From the NCBI RefSeq assembly GCF_021917145.1, contig NC_061062.1, positions 14,592,706 through 14,656,705 on the forward strand: a DNA stretch of 64,000 bases, written 5' to 3'. Within the stretch, counting starts at the first letter, position 1. The number at the start of each line of letters is the position of its first letter. The position numbers and the translations under genes are program-made. Positions 46,301-57,637 of this stretch are shown here, one piece after another. This DNA is from Hypomesus transpacificus (taxonomy: Eukaryota; Chordata; Actinopteri; Osmeriformes; Osmeridae). The notes beneath the pieces were generated by a model. That model did not search any database, had not been told where the DNA came from, and was given only the letters and a program-made list of their open reading frames with translations.

Positions 46301-47786
46301 ACAAAGATATAAAGTCTTTTTATGGACAGGAAACTAAAGATTTAAATCATTCACGGGATTAGTTCTGGTACCATATCTAGGAAGAGCGAGGCTGATCTCC
46401 GTCTGTTTGAAAGGCAGGTCTAACAGCACAGCGGGCACAGCCAGCTCTGCCAGTCTGGGGTTGGAGGAAGGGCAGACATCAGGGGTGGCATCCCAACCAG
46501 GCACCAGGACCAGCTGTCGGATCAGACCCTGAGAGGGAGACACGGCCGTGTTTGCGTGCGTGATTACCATGGTGACGCCTTTTATTTTACAAAATGGCCG
46601 AGCCAAATGTGAGTTTGCGTGCATGTGAGTGAGTGGAGATAACGTCTTAACAATCAGCTCTACTGATACGACTGGGAGGGAAAGCAAAAAAAGAATTATT
46701 CTTGATTAAATCCATTCTCCGTGCATGATTGAGATAGACACTGTGTGTAATTGTAAGGCCTGGTGTTTCTGATTGAGAAAGGGTTCATTTATTCAAATTT
46801 TCTTACTGAGAAAATGCCTTTCCTCCTCCCCTGGCTGCCAATGTGGAACTTTGATCCCTGAGTCCTCATATCAGAGGGGAAGGACCTGGAGTGAACACTG
46901 CTGAACAGAATCATAAAACAATTTGTAACATCTGCCCTGTTTCACATAAACTCCCAGAGACAATGAGATAGAGAAGACAACTAAAGTAAACAATTAGAAA
47001 ACAACAGGTCAACAAGCAAGAGAGACAGAAAAACTCAGTGAACTCACAGTTCCAGAGGTGTGTTACAGTCCACTGTGAGCCTTGCATAGCGACCAGTGGC
47101 GGCCAGCACCAGTGTGTGCCAGCGGTTATCAGCCAATCGCACACCCCGGAACACCCAGCGTTCCATGACCCCCCCATGACCCTGAAACAGAAAGTGGAAA
47201 CGATCCCTGGACAATCGCAGACCCAGGAGCAGCCTGCCTCGATGTCCAACCCTCTCTCTTCTCCGATCTCTCTTTTGATCTTCCTCGGTCGTCCCATCTT
47301 TCTCTTGTGTCCTCCCTTTGTCCTTATCCTCTACTTTCCTCCATCTATTTTGTTCTTCATCACTTCTTTCACCTTTGTCTCCTTTGCCATTTTTATTCTC
47401 TTCGTCTTTTTCCTCCACCACAGAAAATATGTACTCATTCCTCTGCAAGACAGGAAGGAATAAATTGATAAAGTTAAAGGCAAAATATACTGTGTGTCCA
47501 AGTGCGATCGTGAACAAGAGAAAAAGTGTTTTGGATGCTAACACACACCGTCACTCCCTTACCTTGGGTGCAATGCGGGTGATCTTCAGAGTCACCACGA
47601 TGGAGAACTCTCTGGGAAACAGGTCACAGTTCATCAAGAGCTGGGAGGAAGGGAAGCTGAGTGAAGGGTGAGGGTGAGAAAACCGGACGCCCCTCACCCC
47701 CCCCGCCTGGATCATACGCAGACCTGACGGGGGTGCAGGTGCCCCCACTGGGAGGACACGTGACAGGAGGTCTAAGGGGAGCTGGT
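43318..47786 (-). CDS. tspear: Thrombospondin-type laminin G domain and EAR repeat protein (5' exon missing)
   Basis: Secreted protein; human TSPEAR is linked to tooth, hair and hearing defects. Exons in transcript order: 47563-47786, 47048-47442, 46807-46897, 46372-46528, 46054-46185, 45839-45909, 45561-45722, 45094-45313, 44650-44882, 43785-43963, 43581-43682, 43318-43471. Phases agree and give about 706 residues without the first exon (human 669 in all). The TSPN/LG part has [30 protein letters not shown] and [16 protein letters not shown]. Next comes [14 protein letters not shown], then EAR repeats such as [40 protein letters not shown] and [20 protein letters not shown]. It ends [16 protein letters not shown]. 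The first listed exon begins in phase 1 after an acceptor, so a signal-peptide exon upstream was not recognised. A ~45-residue charged insert lies in the 47048 exon. Confidence 0.94.
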
Positions 47787-48903
47787 CTGTGGACAGAGAG
47801 AGCGTGAGTGAGTGAGTGAGTGAGTGAATGAATGAGAGGCAGTGGGGTAGTCTAGGTAGACATCTGCATTTTCCTTAACCCTGTATTATGCTGTAAATAA
47901 GTCAGCCAATCACCAAGCACGTGGGTGTGCCTGGACCACCTTACTGTACGAGAACCTGCCTCAGGTGGTGTATTTTTGGGGTGTGTGTGTCATTAAGATA
48001 AGGGTCTCAAACAAGGGGCGGTTACTGTGTTTTTTGCCATGGGCAAAAGCCTTGAGATAGATCTAAGCTCTATCTAAAGTTGTGAGCCTGTGAGTCTTTA
48101 TGAATCTGTTGATATGGCCCACGTTAACACTCACAGTAGTAAATGACACCCACAAACGCATCCACTTAGGAATTTTGCCCTGAGGGCAAATGCAAATGTT
48201 ACACATGAAAATGTTCAAATCATTTATGCATTTTTGTGTGTGTGATGTGTGGACAGGTATTCAGTCCATACATTCTAAAACAAATACAATTGACTTATTT
48301 TTGTTCAGAAATGCATTCTTTAGATCGGAATATTTGGAGTACCTGTGCATGGTGTTCTTGTCCCATGGTGCATGGTGATGGTCCTTGGGACCAAATACAA
48401 CAGCAGTAGCGTAAAGAACGACATATCAGCTCGTTCCAGTCACTAACAGTCTGTATGTTCCCACTGCCAGCTGAACGTCATCTCTCGCCCTGTCAACATG
48501 GGTCCCTTCAGACGGCACGCGTGTCTGGGAAACAGCCCTCAGACAGGACAGACCCCAGCCACAAAAAAAAATCCTTCAGTAGAAGCAAAAGATCCAGACC
48601 ACAAAGTACCACAAAGGTCTAAGTAAACAACATCTGGTACTGGTCCTGACTACATGAATATGTGTCCCCGCGGAACTGCACTCAAACAAAGCTGAGCTGA
48701 GTTCCAGGGCATCAGTGCTCAGAGGAGATTCTGTTTGCTCTGCTGTCTCTTGAAGCCCTGCCCTTCCTTTAAATTCCAGAGCCATGCAAATAACTACGCA
48801 GCCTGTCAATCATCACTCACTCTACCTCTTTTTCTGGGGGTAACTGGCCTGATACCTCCTGCCAGAGGGGCTAGGATGGAGCTCCTCCTGCGAGAGGGAA
48901 TGT

Positions 48904-48937
<34 letters not shown>

Positions 48938-50230
48938 GAGAGAGGGAGGGAGGGAGGGAGGGAGGGAGGGAGGGAGGGAGGGAGGGAGGGAGGGAGGGAG
49001 GGAGGGAGGGAGGGAGAGAAGACTTGCAGTCAGACCGTTTTTATGAGGGTGTTGGCACAGAGCAGAACTCATGCTGTACACTAACCATCAGGGTTCAAGG
49101 AAATGTCCTTTTTAATTACAGGAACCTAAAAAAGACAAAGACCAATTTTAAAAGCAGTCATAGCACCTGTGACCTCTGGCCAGTCAATACACAGCTGGAT
49201 ATGAGCTAAGCTATTACCATCCTACCTGGTATCCCTACTTTATTGTTGGAGAGGCTGAGGTGTGTGTATGTGTGTGTGTGTTTGTGTATGTCTTTTACAG
49301 GTTTTTATGAATTTAGCATCTGGCACCAATGAACATAAGACGACCCGACATGTTTTCGTAAAAGATTTTCCAATATTACATCCTAAATATGTAATGAAAT
49401 CCATTGGGTGGAATTAGACAGGAGAGGTGGAAGGACGGGAGGGGCAATGGAGAGAGAAAGGCACTTGAGGGAATCTGAACCATAATGGAGATTTCATCAG
49501 TCAGTAGCAAAGTTCACAACCAAACACTTTTCTGGGTGTGTCCGTGTGCAGGCTCATTTACAATGCAGCTGACTACCCCACCACCCGTGACCCTCTGTCC
49601 CCCCCCCACCCCCTGTAACTCTCCCTCTGATATCGCTCATCTCTTCCACGTTCTTCCCGTCAATCAGCTGTGCTCTCTATCAGTGCCGCCATCTTTAGTC
49701 CCTCCGGTGACAACTGGGGCTCATCTGAAAAGTTGTCAAACTCAGAGCCAAAAGTTGACAGGTCTGATATCTCTACGCGTTTTGACTACCACAGACGGCT
49801 AGTCATGCCTTTTAATCCGCCCATGCCTAAACAGGATCCTCTCATAAGCCTATCACATGCAGGATCTCTCAGCGTCAGTTGTGCTATCGTAGGTGGATAC
49901 CTAGTGTGGTTAGGTGGGAGATCCACAACACAGCTGCGGCTAGAAGCCTAAACACGAGAACCTTGATTTACCTAATCTGCAGCACTCAATAAAAAGTAAT
50001 TGTGTCAGTAATGGGGACAAAAAGATGAATAGGACCATGGTTCCACAGCGCCACCTGTCTGAATGAAGCAGTGTGAGGTCTTTTAGGTGTTGGCAGCAAC
50101 AAATTCAGATAAATCAACGCAAAATACCAAGAGACACGAGGTGAACAGGTCATTCCCCTCGAGGTGAAATGTGTACAATAGAAAACAGACTGAAGGAAAA
50201 GCACAGGGACAGAGAACCTGAGTACCAAAC
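47787..50230. other. tspear 5' region and intergenic, first exon not found
   Basis: The tspear signal-peptide exon should lie here. No ATG-plus-hydrophobic segment ending in phase 1 before GT was convincing. A GAGT run (about 47811-47834) and the GA/GGGA array at 48903 are present. Nothing else is supported. Confidence 0.4.
48903..49018 (+). repeat. (GA)n followed by (GGGA)n microsatellite
   Basis: About 40 bp of GA with one GC interruption, then about 75 bp of GGGA. The open frames across it are composition artefacts. It is purine-rich on the plus strand and so pyrimidine-rich on the tspear coding strand. Confidence 0.95.
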
Positions 50231-50234
50231 TATA

Positions 50235-50240
50235 TTTATT
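50235..50240 (-). terminator. SUMO gene polyadenylation signal
   Basis: TATATTTATTGTATAC contains AATAAA on the minus strand and is the first good signal after the SUMO stop, giving a 3' UTR of about 1.4 kb. Confidence 0.45.
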
Positions 50241-50329
50241 GTATACAGTAGTAAAAGACAAATAATGTACAAATCAGTAGAGAAACAAACTAATAACATG
50301 ACAAGACCTGTGGGTACAGAACACTAACC

Positions 50330-50356
50330 CCTCCCCCCCCCCCCCCCCCCCCCCCA
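50330..50356 (+). repeat. Poly-C run in the SUMO 3' UTR
   Basis: About 25 C after CCCCT, within the presumed 3' UTR. A second C-rich stretch lies at about 50480-50505. Confidence 0.85.
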
Positions 50357-51656
50357 TGTCATGCTTGAACTGGAAGTCGCCCCTCCACCGCAGATCAGTT
50401 TCATACCTTCCAATCTGTTATAAAAACATTTGTGGGAAGCGTGAACAGATATTTAAACATGAGGGCAACTTCCACCTAGTCCCCTCCCCGCCCCCCCACC
50501 CCCCCAAAAAAGTTAATTACCTCCCGATGTAAAAACCAAAAGAAGCAGATTTGCTGAAAAGAAAGCTGTAGGGACTGGCCACTGGCCCACTTCAACAGAA
50601 AAAAAAAAAAAAGAGAAAATAATAATAATAATAAAGTCCCGTGTTTGTATTAGGGAAGATTCCCTTTTTACTGTCCCTCCTCCAAACTGAGCATGCACAT
50701 CAATAGTCTTGAGGTGTGTCCTTCCCTCATCTGCTCCACTCCTCAAGAGAAAAGATCAGACCAGTGAGGTTTCTGGTAGGCATCTACCACATACTAGTCA
50801 CCTAAGCAGGCCAGTGCTTTGTCTCAGTGCACATAAGGAGGTAAAGCGAGAGGAGGAAGCAATTCTGGACTATTGAGACACGCCCCTAAACATGACAGTC
50901 CAGGTCTGACCTTGGCCTGCTTCACAGACATGAAATGAGAGTTCAGTCTTTGGAGTTTTGGTCCAGACCCCACATCACTTTATCTAGCATCCATTTTGAT
51001 TCTTCTTCTGTACACAAAGCAATACGCCTCCTGGGTTATACGTCTCATTTTATAAAGGAGAAAATGAAAAGAAAAAAAAGCTGAAAATTGCTCTTTAACA
51101 AAAGCACCTAAGATGAAACAGATTTAAAATTCACGAGACACAAGCCAGGGCCATAGAATAAGGGTGATGGGTGGGGAAAGTTAATTGATGGGGAAGAGGA
51201 CCATTTCTATTAACAGGTTTCAATATTGCTTCTCTTGCAGAGCATGTTGGGGACAACTGGTGGTGACCCTGGATAACATGGCAGGCAGTTGGTGACATGA
51301 CTAATGCCTCCACTGTGTCTCTGATAACAGAGACGGACACACAAACAAACCGGGAGCAACCTTGCGATCTCGATACCCAATTGCGACCCAAGATCAATAA
51401 GGGATTCCCCCATTGGCCAGTGGAAAACGTTGGATGCAATCCACAGACAAACACAGAGTTCACACCAGGTTAAGATTGTATGTTAACAGAGAACCCCCTC
51501 CCACTCACCCAAACTGGCAAAAAACCGCGATAGATGTCTTTACAAGAACAAAGTAATAAAACACAAAAAGCTGAGGGGAGAGATGGGAGGAGAGGAACTG
51601 TAGAAGTGGCTGAGGGTGTGGTCTGAATGTGGCCATCACTGAGGGGGGGGAGGAGC

Positions 51657-53393
51657 TTAACAGAGCCCACCCGTCTGCTGCTGGAACACATCTATGGTGT
51701 CTTCATCCTCCATCTCAAGCTGTGTGAGAGGGAGAGAGAGAGATGGAGGTAGAGAGAGACGAGGTGGGGACAGTGAGCGATTTAGTCAGAGGGAACCACA
51801 TTAGGCAAGTCTTGAGTTTCAAGCACACACACACAAAAAAGTTTCTCATAGCATCTTCATGCAACATGCAGAAACTTAAACTGAGGGGTGGGGGTTTAAC
51901 AGGAGACCAACTGAGTTTACATTTACATTTAGTCATTTACATTTAGTCATTAGCAGATGCTAAATGAGTTGAACAGACAGGGAGTCTTCTCCATAGGCTA
52001 GCTGAGCATACCTGTGCAGGTGTGTCCGTCTCGTTGATGGGCTGGCCGTCGAACCTGAACCTGATCTGCCTTATTGAAAGACCCTGGGGGAAGAGCGCAG
52101 CACGTTGGAACCAACAAAGCATCGTCCTGACTAGCACACAACGTACGTCGGTCACAAATGGAAAAGGGGGCAGGCAGGTGAGGGGATAAGGTTGATGTGG
52201 CAGGGTGGAAGCCTCGCAAACGGGACTTCTTGCTTCCTGTGGGAGTGGCAACGGCGGCTCGTTAGCTCACCTGTCGTTCGCAGTAAGCCTTCATGAGTTT
52301 GCTGAGGGGGGTGTGTCTCTTTATTTTGAACTGGACCACCGAACCGTCCTGCCCCGCAACCTTCAAGTTGATGTGGTCGTTCTCCGTCTTCACTCCCTCC
52401 TGATGAACAGAGCAGTGAAGTTAGTTAACCAGTCATTAGAGATGATTTCTGAGCGTAGGCCAAGCATGCAAGCAGCAGTATATGACCTCAGAGTGGATGT
52501 ATCACAACTGAGCAGCACTGTACTGAAGTTAACATGTGTATTGGTATTGTGTCCCTTAACTTACACACAACACTAATCATATCCTCGTTTTAAGAAAAAT
52601 CCCTGGGAGCTGGTTAACTACTGTTCTTTTGAAGCAAACTGCTGCTGCTTAGCGATGCACTGCTGCTGGTACAACCATCGGACAAACCGGCTAGTTTTCT
52701 ACAGTAGCTAGTATCTAAGATTGCTAACTAGTTAGATAACGTTAAATGGGTGCGCACTCCGAGGATGCTGCATTGTTTGAAATAGCTGTAGTGTAGTTGA
52801 TTACCACAGACTATAGCATGCTATATTACTAATAATAAACGCGTGCTAACCTGCTATCTTAATGGCTGTTCTGCATCACATTTGTGAAAATATCCCCATT
52901 GTTTAAGTATAGAAAACAAAACATGGAATGGCTGTGGATGTGAGCTTCCAAATCATGGCGTCACCTTTGTGTGCCTAGCCCTGGTCCATTTTCGCCGCTA
53001 TTCTTGCGGCATTTGCTAGCTACCTGCGTTGCGGACGTAGCGTGGTCGCGCTTCCACAAAGAAAAACCCGCTAACGAGAACAGTGAATATGCTTTCGAAA
53101 TACCATCCCGTTACCAAAGTGAAAACCACATCCTTCCCATGTCCCATTATCATTTTTTTTTTTACAAATTATTCTAACATGCTTAGTTTCACATAAATAT
53201 GTTTGTGACGCTGGCTCTCATTCATTTGAGAAACAAACATTGCGCCGATTTACAGAAACGTGCAATCCAGGCCATTTTAGATTGCACATCTGAGGAACGA
53301 TTTGTTAAGCAGTGTGTAAGCCACCGCTTAACCATTTTCAAGAATAACTCCTCCACAGACAATCCATCTTACCTTAGGCTTTTCCTCTGACAT
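51657..53393 (-). CDS. sumo3: Small ubiquitin-related modifier, SUMO2/3 type
   Basis: Reversible protein modifier. Exons in transcript order: 53373-53393, 52271-52399, 52012-52083, 51657-51719 (21, 129, 72, 63 bp), all phase 0, giving 94 residues. It starts [20 protein letters not shown] and carries the VKTE poly-SUMO acceptor site (Lys11), then [34 protein letters not shown] and [18 protein letters not shown]. The MSEE start matches human SUMO3 rather than SUMO2 (MADE), and the neighbours tspear and pttg1ip are also SUMO3 neighbours on human 21q22.3. After the mature GG end only two residues (LC) remain to be trimmed by a SENP protease; human SUMO3 has a longer tail. The 2-versus-3 assignment is therefore by start and synteny. 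Confidence 0.95.
51915..51968 (+). mobile_element. Fragment of the inverted-end element seen at 14811
   Basis: TTTACATTTACATTTAGTCA is followed by a second partial copy and TTAGCAGATGCTAAATGAG. This matches the terminal sequence of the 14811-15074 element. It lies in the last SUMO intron. Confidence 0.6.
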
Positions 53394-53580
53394 TTTTGTT
53401 TAAAAAAAATACGGGATTAACTAGATAAATTGTTATAAGTGATGCGTTTCTCTTTACACCTCTCTCCGGCTCTTCTCCTCCAACGTCGTGAACACGCTCC
53501 GTCTCCTGTTGCACAAATGCCATTGGTTTTCCGAGTATCACATGATTTGAAATTTCGGCAGCGCGGACTCGGGCGCGCGC

Positions 53581-53588
53581 ATTTATAC
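53581..53588 (-). promoter_or_regulatory. Candidate TATA box of the SUMO gene
   Basis: On the minus strand GTATAAAT is followed at once by GCGCGCGC and CG-rich sequence, about 190 bp before the ATG. The spacing would place the start of transcription near 53555 and give a 5' UTR of about 160 bases. Position only; not tested. Confidence 0.4.
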
Positions 53589-53599
53589 AAATACTCGGG

Positions 53600-54265
53600 C
53601 ACGCGAAGGGGAGAACCCACGACACCAGCCAAGAGCAGTCGTGCGACTTCCTTTCATAGATTTCCAAGCAATATGATTGGCGTTTGATCTAATACTTTCA
53701 CTAGTCATATGCGTTTAAGTTAACTGAGAGTCGGAAAAGGCACATTTCAGGAAAAGAGAGGACCTTTGGAACACACACCAAAAGGCCCTTCAATCCTCTC
53801 ATTGTTGTATCATACCAACCATAAATATAGATAAATACAATTTAGAATTTAAAAAAAAGTAAAATTCCACGTTGTTTATGGCTACGATGAGCTCTTAACA
53901 ACCAGGAGGCGCTCAAACACTCTGAACAAGGAGAGGGAATGAAGCGTTATCTTCAGCGGACTGGCGGAGTCCAGTCAGCATACAAAAAGAAACATACAAA
54001 CATCTCATTGAGATGTCCTTTAATTTCAATAAAATAGGTGATCAATCAACAGAAGCAGGAGAAATGCTACAGTAATACATTTTTGCTTAACAGACATTTG
54101 ACCAAGGAGGATGATAAAGAAGGAATGGAAGTGTCCATTCTATTTGATGTAGGCCTAGACTACAACATTCTGAAAATAGCCTCCTGCTTGTATGAGGCTT
54201 CTGTTTGTAGGCAAGCTTTCTTAACTCAAATGATATATTTGTATGTATGTATAAGACCAGTTTAC
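53600..54265. other. Intergenic between SUMO and pttg1ip
   Basis: Upstream flank of the SUMO gene and the end of the pttg1ip 3' UTR. No coding exon or repeat family is supported. Confidence 0.45.
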
Positions 54266-54268
54266 AGG

Positions 54269-54274
54269 TTTATT
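54269..54274 (-). terminator. pttg1ip: Candidate pttg1ip polyadenylation signal
   Basis: TTTATT, AATAAA on the minus strand, about 640 bp after the stop at 54915. Other AT-rich hexamers are nearby, so this is a best guess. Confidence 0.4.
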
Positions 54275-54914
54275 GAGTGTATGGTGCACATTTGATCTAT
54301 CTCTCTTTGTCAGACTTCTTAAACCAAACTAGTTATTTAAGCTGTGAACATAATTATCCACCTTGATTTGGAAACTGTGAAAATTCCCAAAATAAAAAAT
54401 ATAAGTAGTTGGGCAAAATGTATTATAAAGCAACAATATTCAGTAATAAATGTCACCAACTTAAGCCCTGTTCATTACTGGCATTACACAATTTGATCCT
54501 GTTGATGTTTCGGGGGGGGAGAATTGCTCAGATATTTGAGTTATGATCCTAAACTCTAAACAGGATTCAACTAAAGACAAGTGAGAATGCAAACCAGAAG
54601 GTAAAATGCTTCATATCACTGTAATACCCACCAAGCTTATGCTCATCTGGGGGAGACAATCTTCTAAACCCATTTGATCATTTTTACATTAACCATTAAA
54701 AAAAAAAATACTAACTGACCTGTTTAATGTTTTAAGTAGACAGCAGATCTTAAAATAACCTCCAACACACTGATATAATGCTTGAGTCACTTTGTGAACC
54801 CAGATCTTAGGTCTGGGTTTGGCGTCAGGGATTCCAGGGACGGGGTATGAGGGTCAGGGGTCATGAGGGTCAGGGGTCATGAGTGTTCATTACCCAGTTC
54901 ATCAGATGAAAGCT

Positions 54915-57549
54915 CACGAAAATCGAGAATATTTATTTGCTCCACTTAGACCTAGAGAGAGATAGAGACATAGACAGAGAGAGAGACACAGAGAAAGACA
55001 GTGATAGGTAAACAGAGAGAGAGAGAGAAAAAGAGAACAGTTGATCAAAGTGGTTGTGTTCAAAAGGTTAAATGGTGTAAGCCTTAGATAAAGCTGTTAT
55101 GGAGGGAGGTTGGATGGAGGGAGGTTGGAGCGTGTGCAGGTAAGGGTGTGTGTGTATTTGCGTATATGAGGGTATGTGTTACCATATTTAGTTCTGATTT
55201 CCTCATGTCTCTGTCTCATCTCTGCTCTCCTACATAGGAAAAACATGAATTTGGTTAAAATAAATATGACACACACACACAATACTTTCTTGTCTGCACA
55301 TTTAAGAACACATACTTAGTAAATGACTCAATAATTCTAAAACCTTCCGCCTAGATGAATAGTCACACACAGGTTACAAACCTGTTTGGGCTGGTAAATC
55401 GTTTTGTGACGTGTGTGTTTGTGTGTGTCAGGGCTGCCCCGTGTCAGAGGCAACATAGGCAGTTGCCTAGGGCAAGTGGGCGCAGCAAGAGAAAGGTTTT
55501 TTTTTGTTGGAAGGGTTCCCTCTCGTGGAAACAATAGTAGTGTTGCTTTTCTTTTTTGGTTCAAAAAAATATGCCAAGTTGTTATGTATAATTAATCCGT
55601 TATTTATTATGTCTGGTACTTTTCCTTTTCTTACTGATATTGCTTTACAATCTAGCAAAAGAGAAAAAAAACGTTTTCAGTTAGAAAATGAAGTGGTGTT
55701 TTTACTGTTTTAGAGCTGGGGGATTTAGGAGAGGGGGATGAAGGGGGCAGTCTAAAATCTGGCCTAGGGCTCCACCACGGCCATGGCCGACCCTGTGTGT
55801 GATTATGGTTTTGTCATGACTATGGACCATGATGGAAAACTAATATAGAGCAGGCATGACAAAGCGACAAAGGTTGGGTTCTGATCACAATCACTACCTG
55901 TGTACGCACTGACACACCAAACCAAACATACACACACACATCTCACACTTACTAAACAGGTCCCCTAGTCTCAAAACAGGCCTTGATGTACTTGATATAG
56001 TACTCATGTACTATATCAAGTTGATATATACATTTCCCCAATACTCCCTCAGAATATGAATAACTATGCATGGGTTATTGTGGTCAGACCAGTCTGAGGA
56101 ATTACTTAAATCATTTAGACCCTCAAATAAAGAGGCTTAGTCCGGTCAAAAATGGGCTAGCAAACCCTCTTAGACTTACGCCCAACAATTATAAACACAG
56201 GCATGCGGGTAGAACTCTGTTTCATCTCCACTCACCTTTCTTCTTGTTTGCCCTTTGTCTTGTTGGCTTGTCTCTCCATCTTATCTTCAAACCTCTTTGT
56301 CCTACAACAAAGAAACACAGACACACGCATTGGATTACACTTCATTATGCTCAGAGCTAATTGAAATAAACTGTACTTAAATACATTTAAAAAACTATTT
56401 GGGTTAACCATTGGAGGGTTTGTTTGAAAGTACCATAAAGCACTTTTGGTGACCACACCAAAACCAATATAAAGGCGTAGTAGGACAACGCGAAATTATA
56501 AAACTTCTAAGTGTGTACTTCACTTAAAACACACACATACAACCAACATCACAAGACCCTCACACACAATCCCAAAATATCATCACAAACAAGGAAGTAT
56601 TGCATACAAAACTGTTGCAGCAATACTGGCTCATGAACTTGATGTTCACAAACAAAGAGATAAGGAATGTGAAACATGTGTTTGTGTTTGTCAGACTGAG
56701 ATATAGATGGAGACTTGTCTTCCAGTCATCCAATCTTCACTGTGGCGGGGGTTGCTGGATTTGAGCCAGTAACAGGCACGGGACCACAACAGGTTAGGTC
56801 GGCTACAGGGCCATTTCCCAGCTGTCTTACCCAAAGTTTTCACACTTGCAACAGCAGAACAGGCAGACCAAGAAAGCGATGATGATGACTCCAGCTACCA
56901 CTGACAAGGTTATGATCAGAGTCTGGAAGTTCACTGCATAGAGGAAAATGAATGACAGGGAATAAAGATTAGTGCCAAGTCGTCACCGGATCAGATTCAT
57001 AGGAGCTTGTATAGTGGTTTGTGTGTGTGTGTGTTCTCTTACTCCAGCACAGCCCCCAGCGGGGCATCATTCAGGGGGGCAGACAGCAATGGGGGGGGGG
57101 CAGAATGGTGTTTACCGGATACGTTATGCACATCTTGGTTTGAATGCACCAAAGGCACTACAAGGACACACGGTAAAACAAACACAGAGACTAACTATAA
57201 GGAATTCATTTAGACATATAATTGATTTGAGAAGAAATAACTTTTCTAGACTTAGATGGACTCCGTCCAGAGTCGGTGGTCAACTCATGAGAGAGCTTTC
57301 CTGGATGAAGAAAAGAGAGAGAGGAGGGGGGGAGGAGAATGAGCGGTGGCCGCATGAGAGAGTTAGATAGAAGGTGAGCTTCTATATTCGGTTCCTTGGT
57401 TCGATATAACTCGGTTCGTGGGTGGTGCTAACAAATCATCCGGGCTGGTATGCATATTTCTCTCTCTCTCCTCCCTCCCCCCTCCTCCCTCCCCCCTCCC
57501 CCCCTCCCCCCCTCCTCCCCTCCCCCTCTCTCTCTCTCTCTCTCTCTCT

Positions 57550-57637
<88 letters not shown>

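Noticed and set aside
48576-48900. Signal-peptide exon of tspear (hydrophobic LWYFVVWIFCF)
   Set aside because: The hydrophobic stretch runs into a stop with no donor in the needed phase; no ATG context fits.
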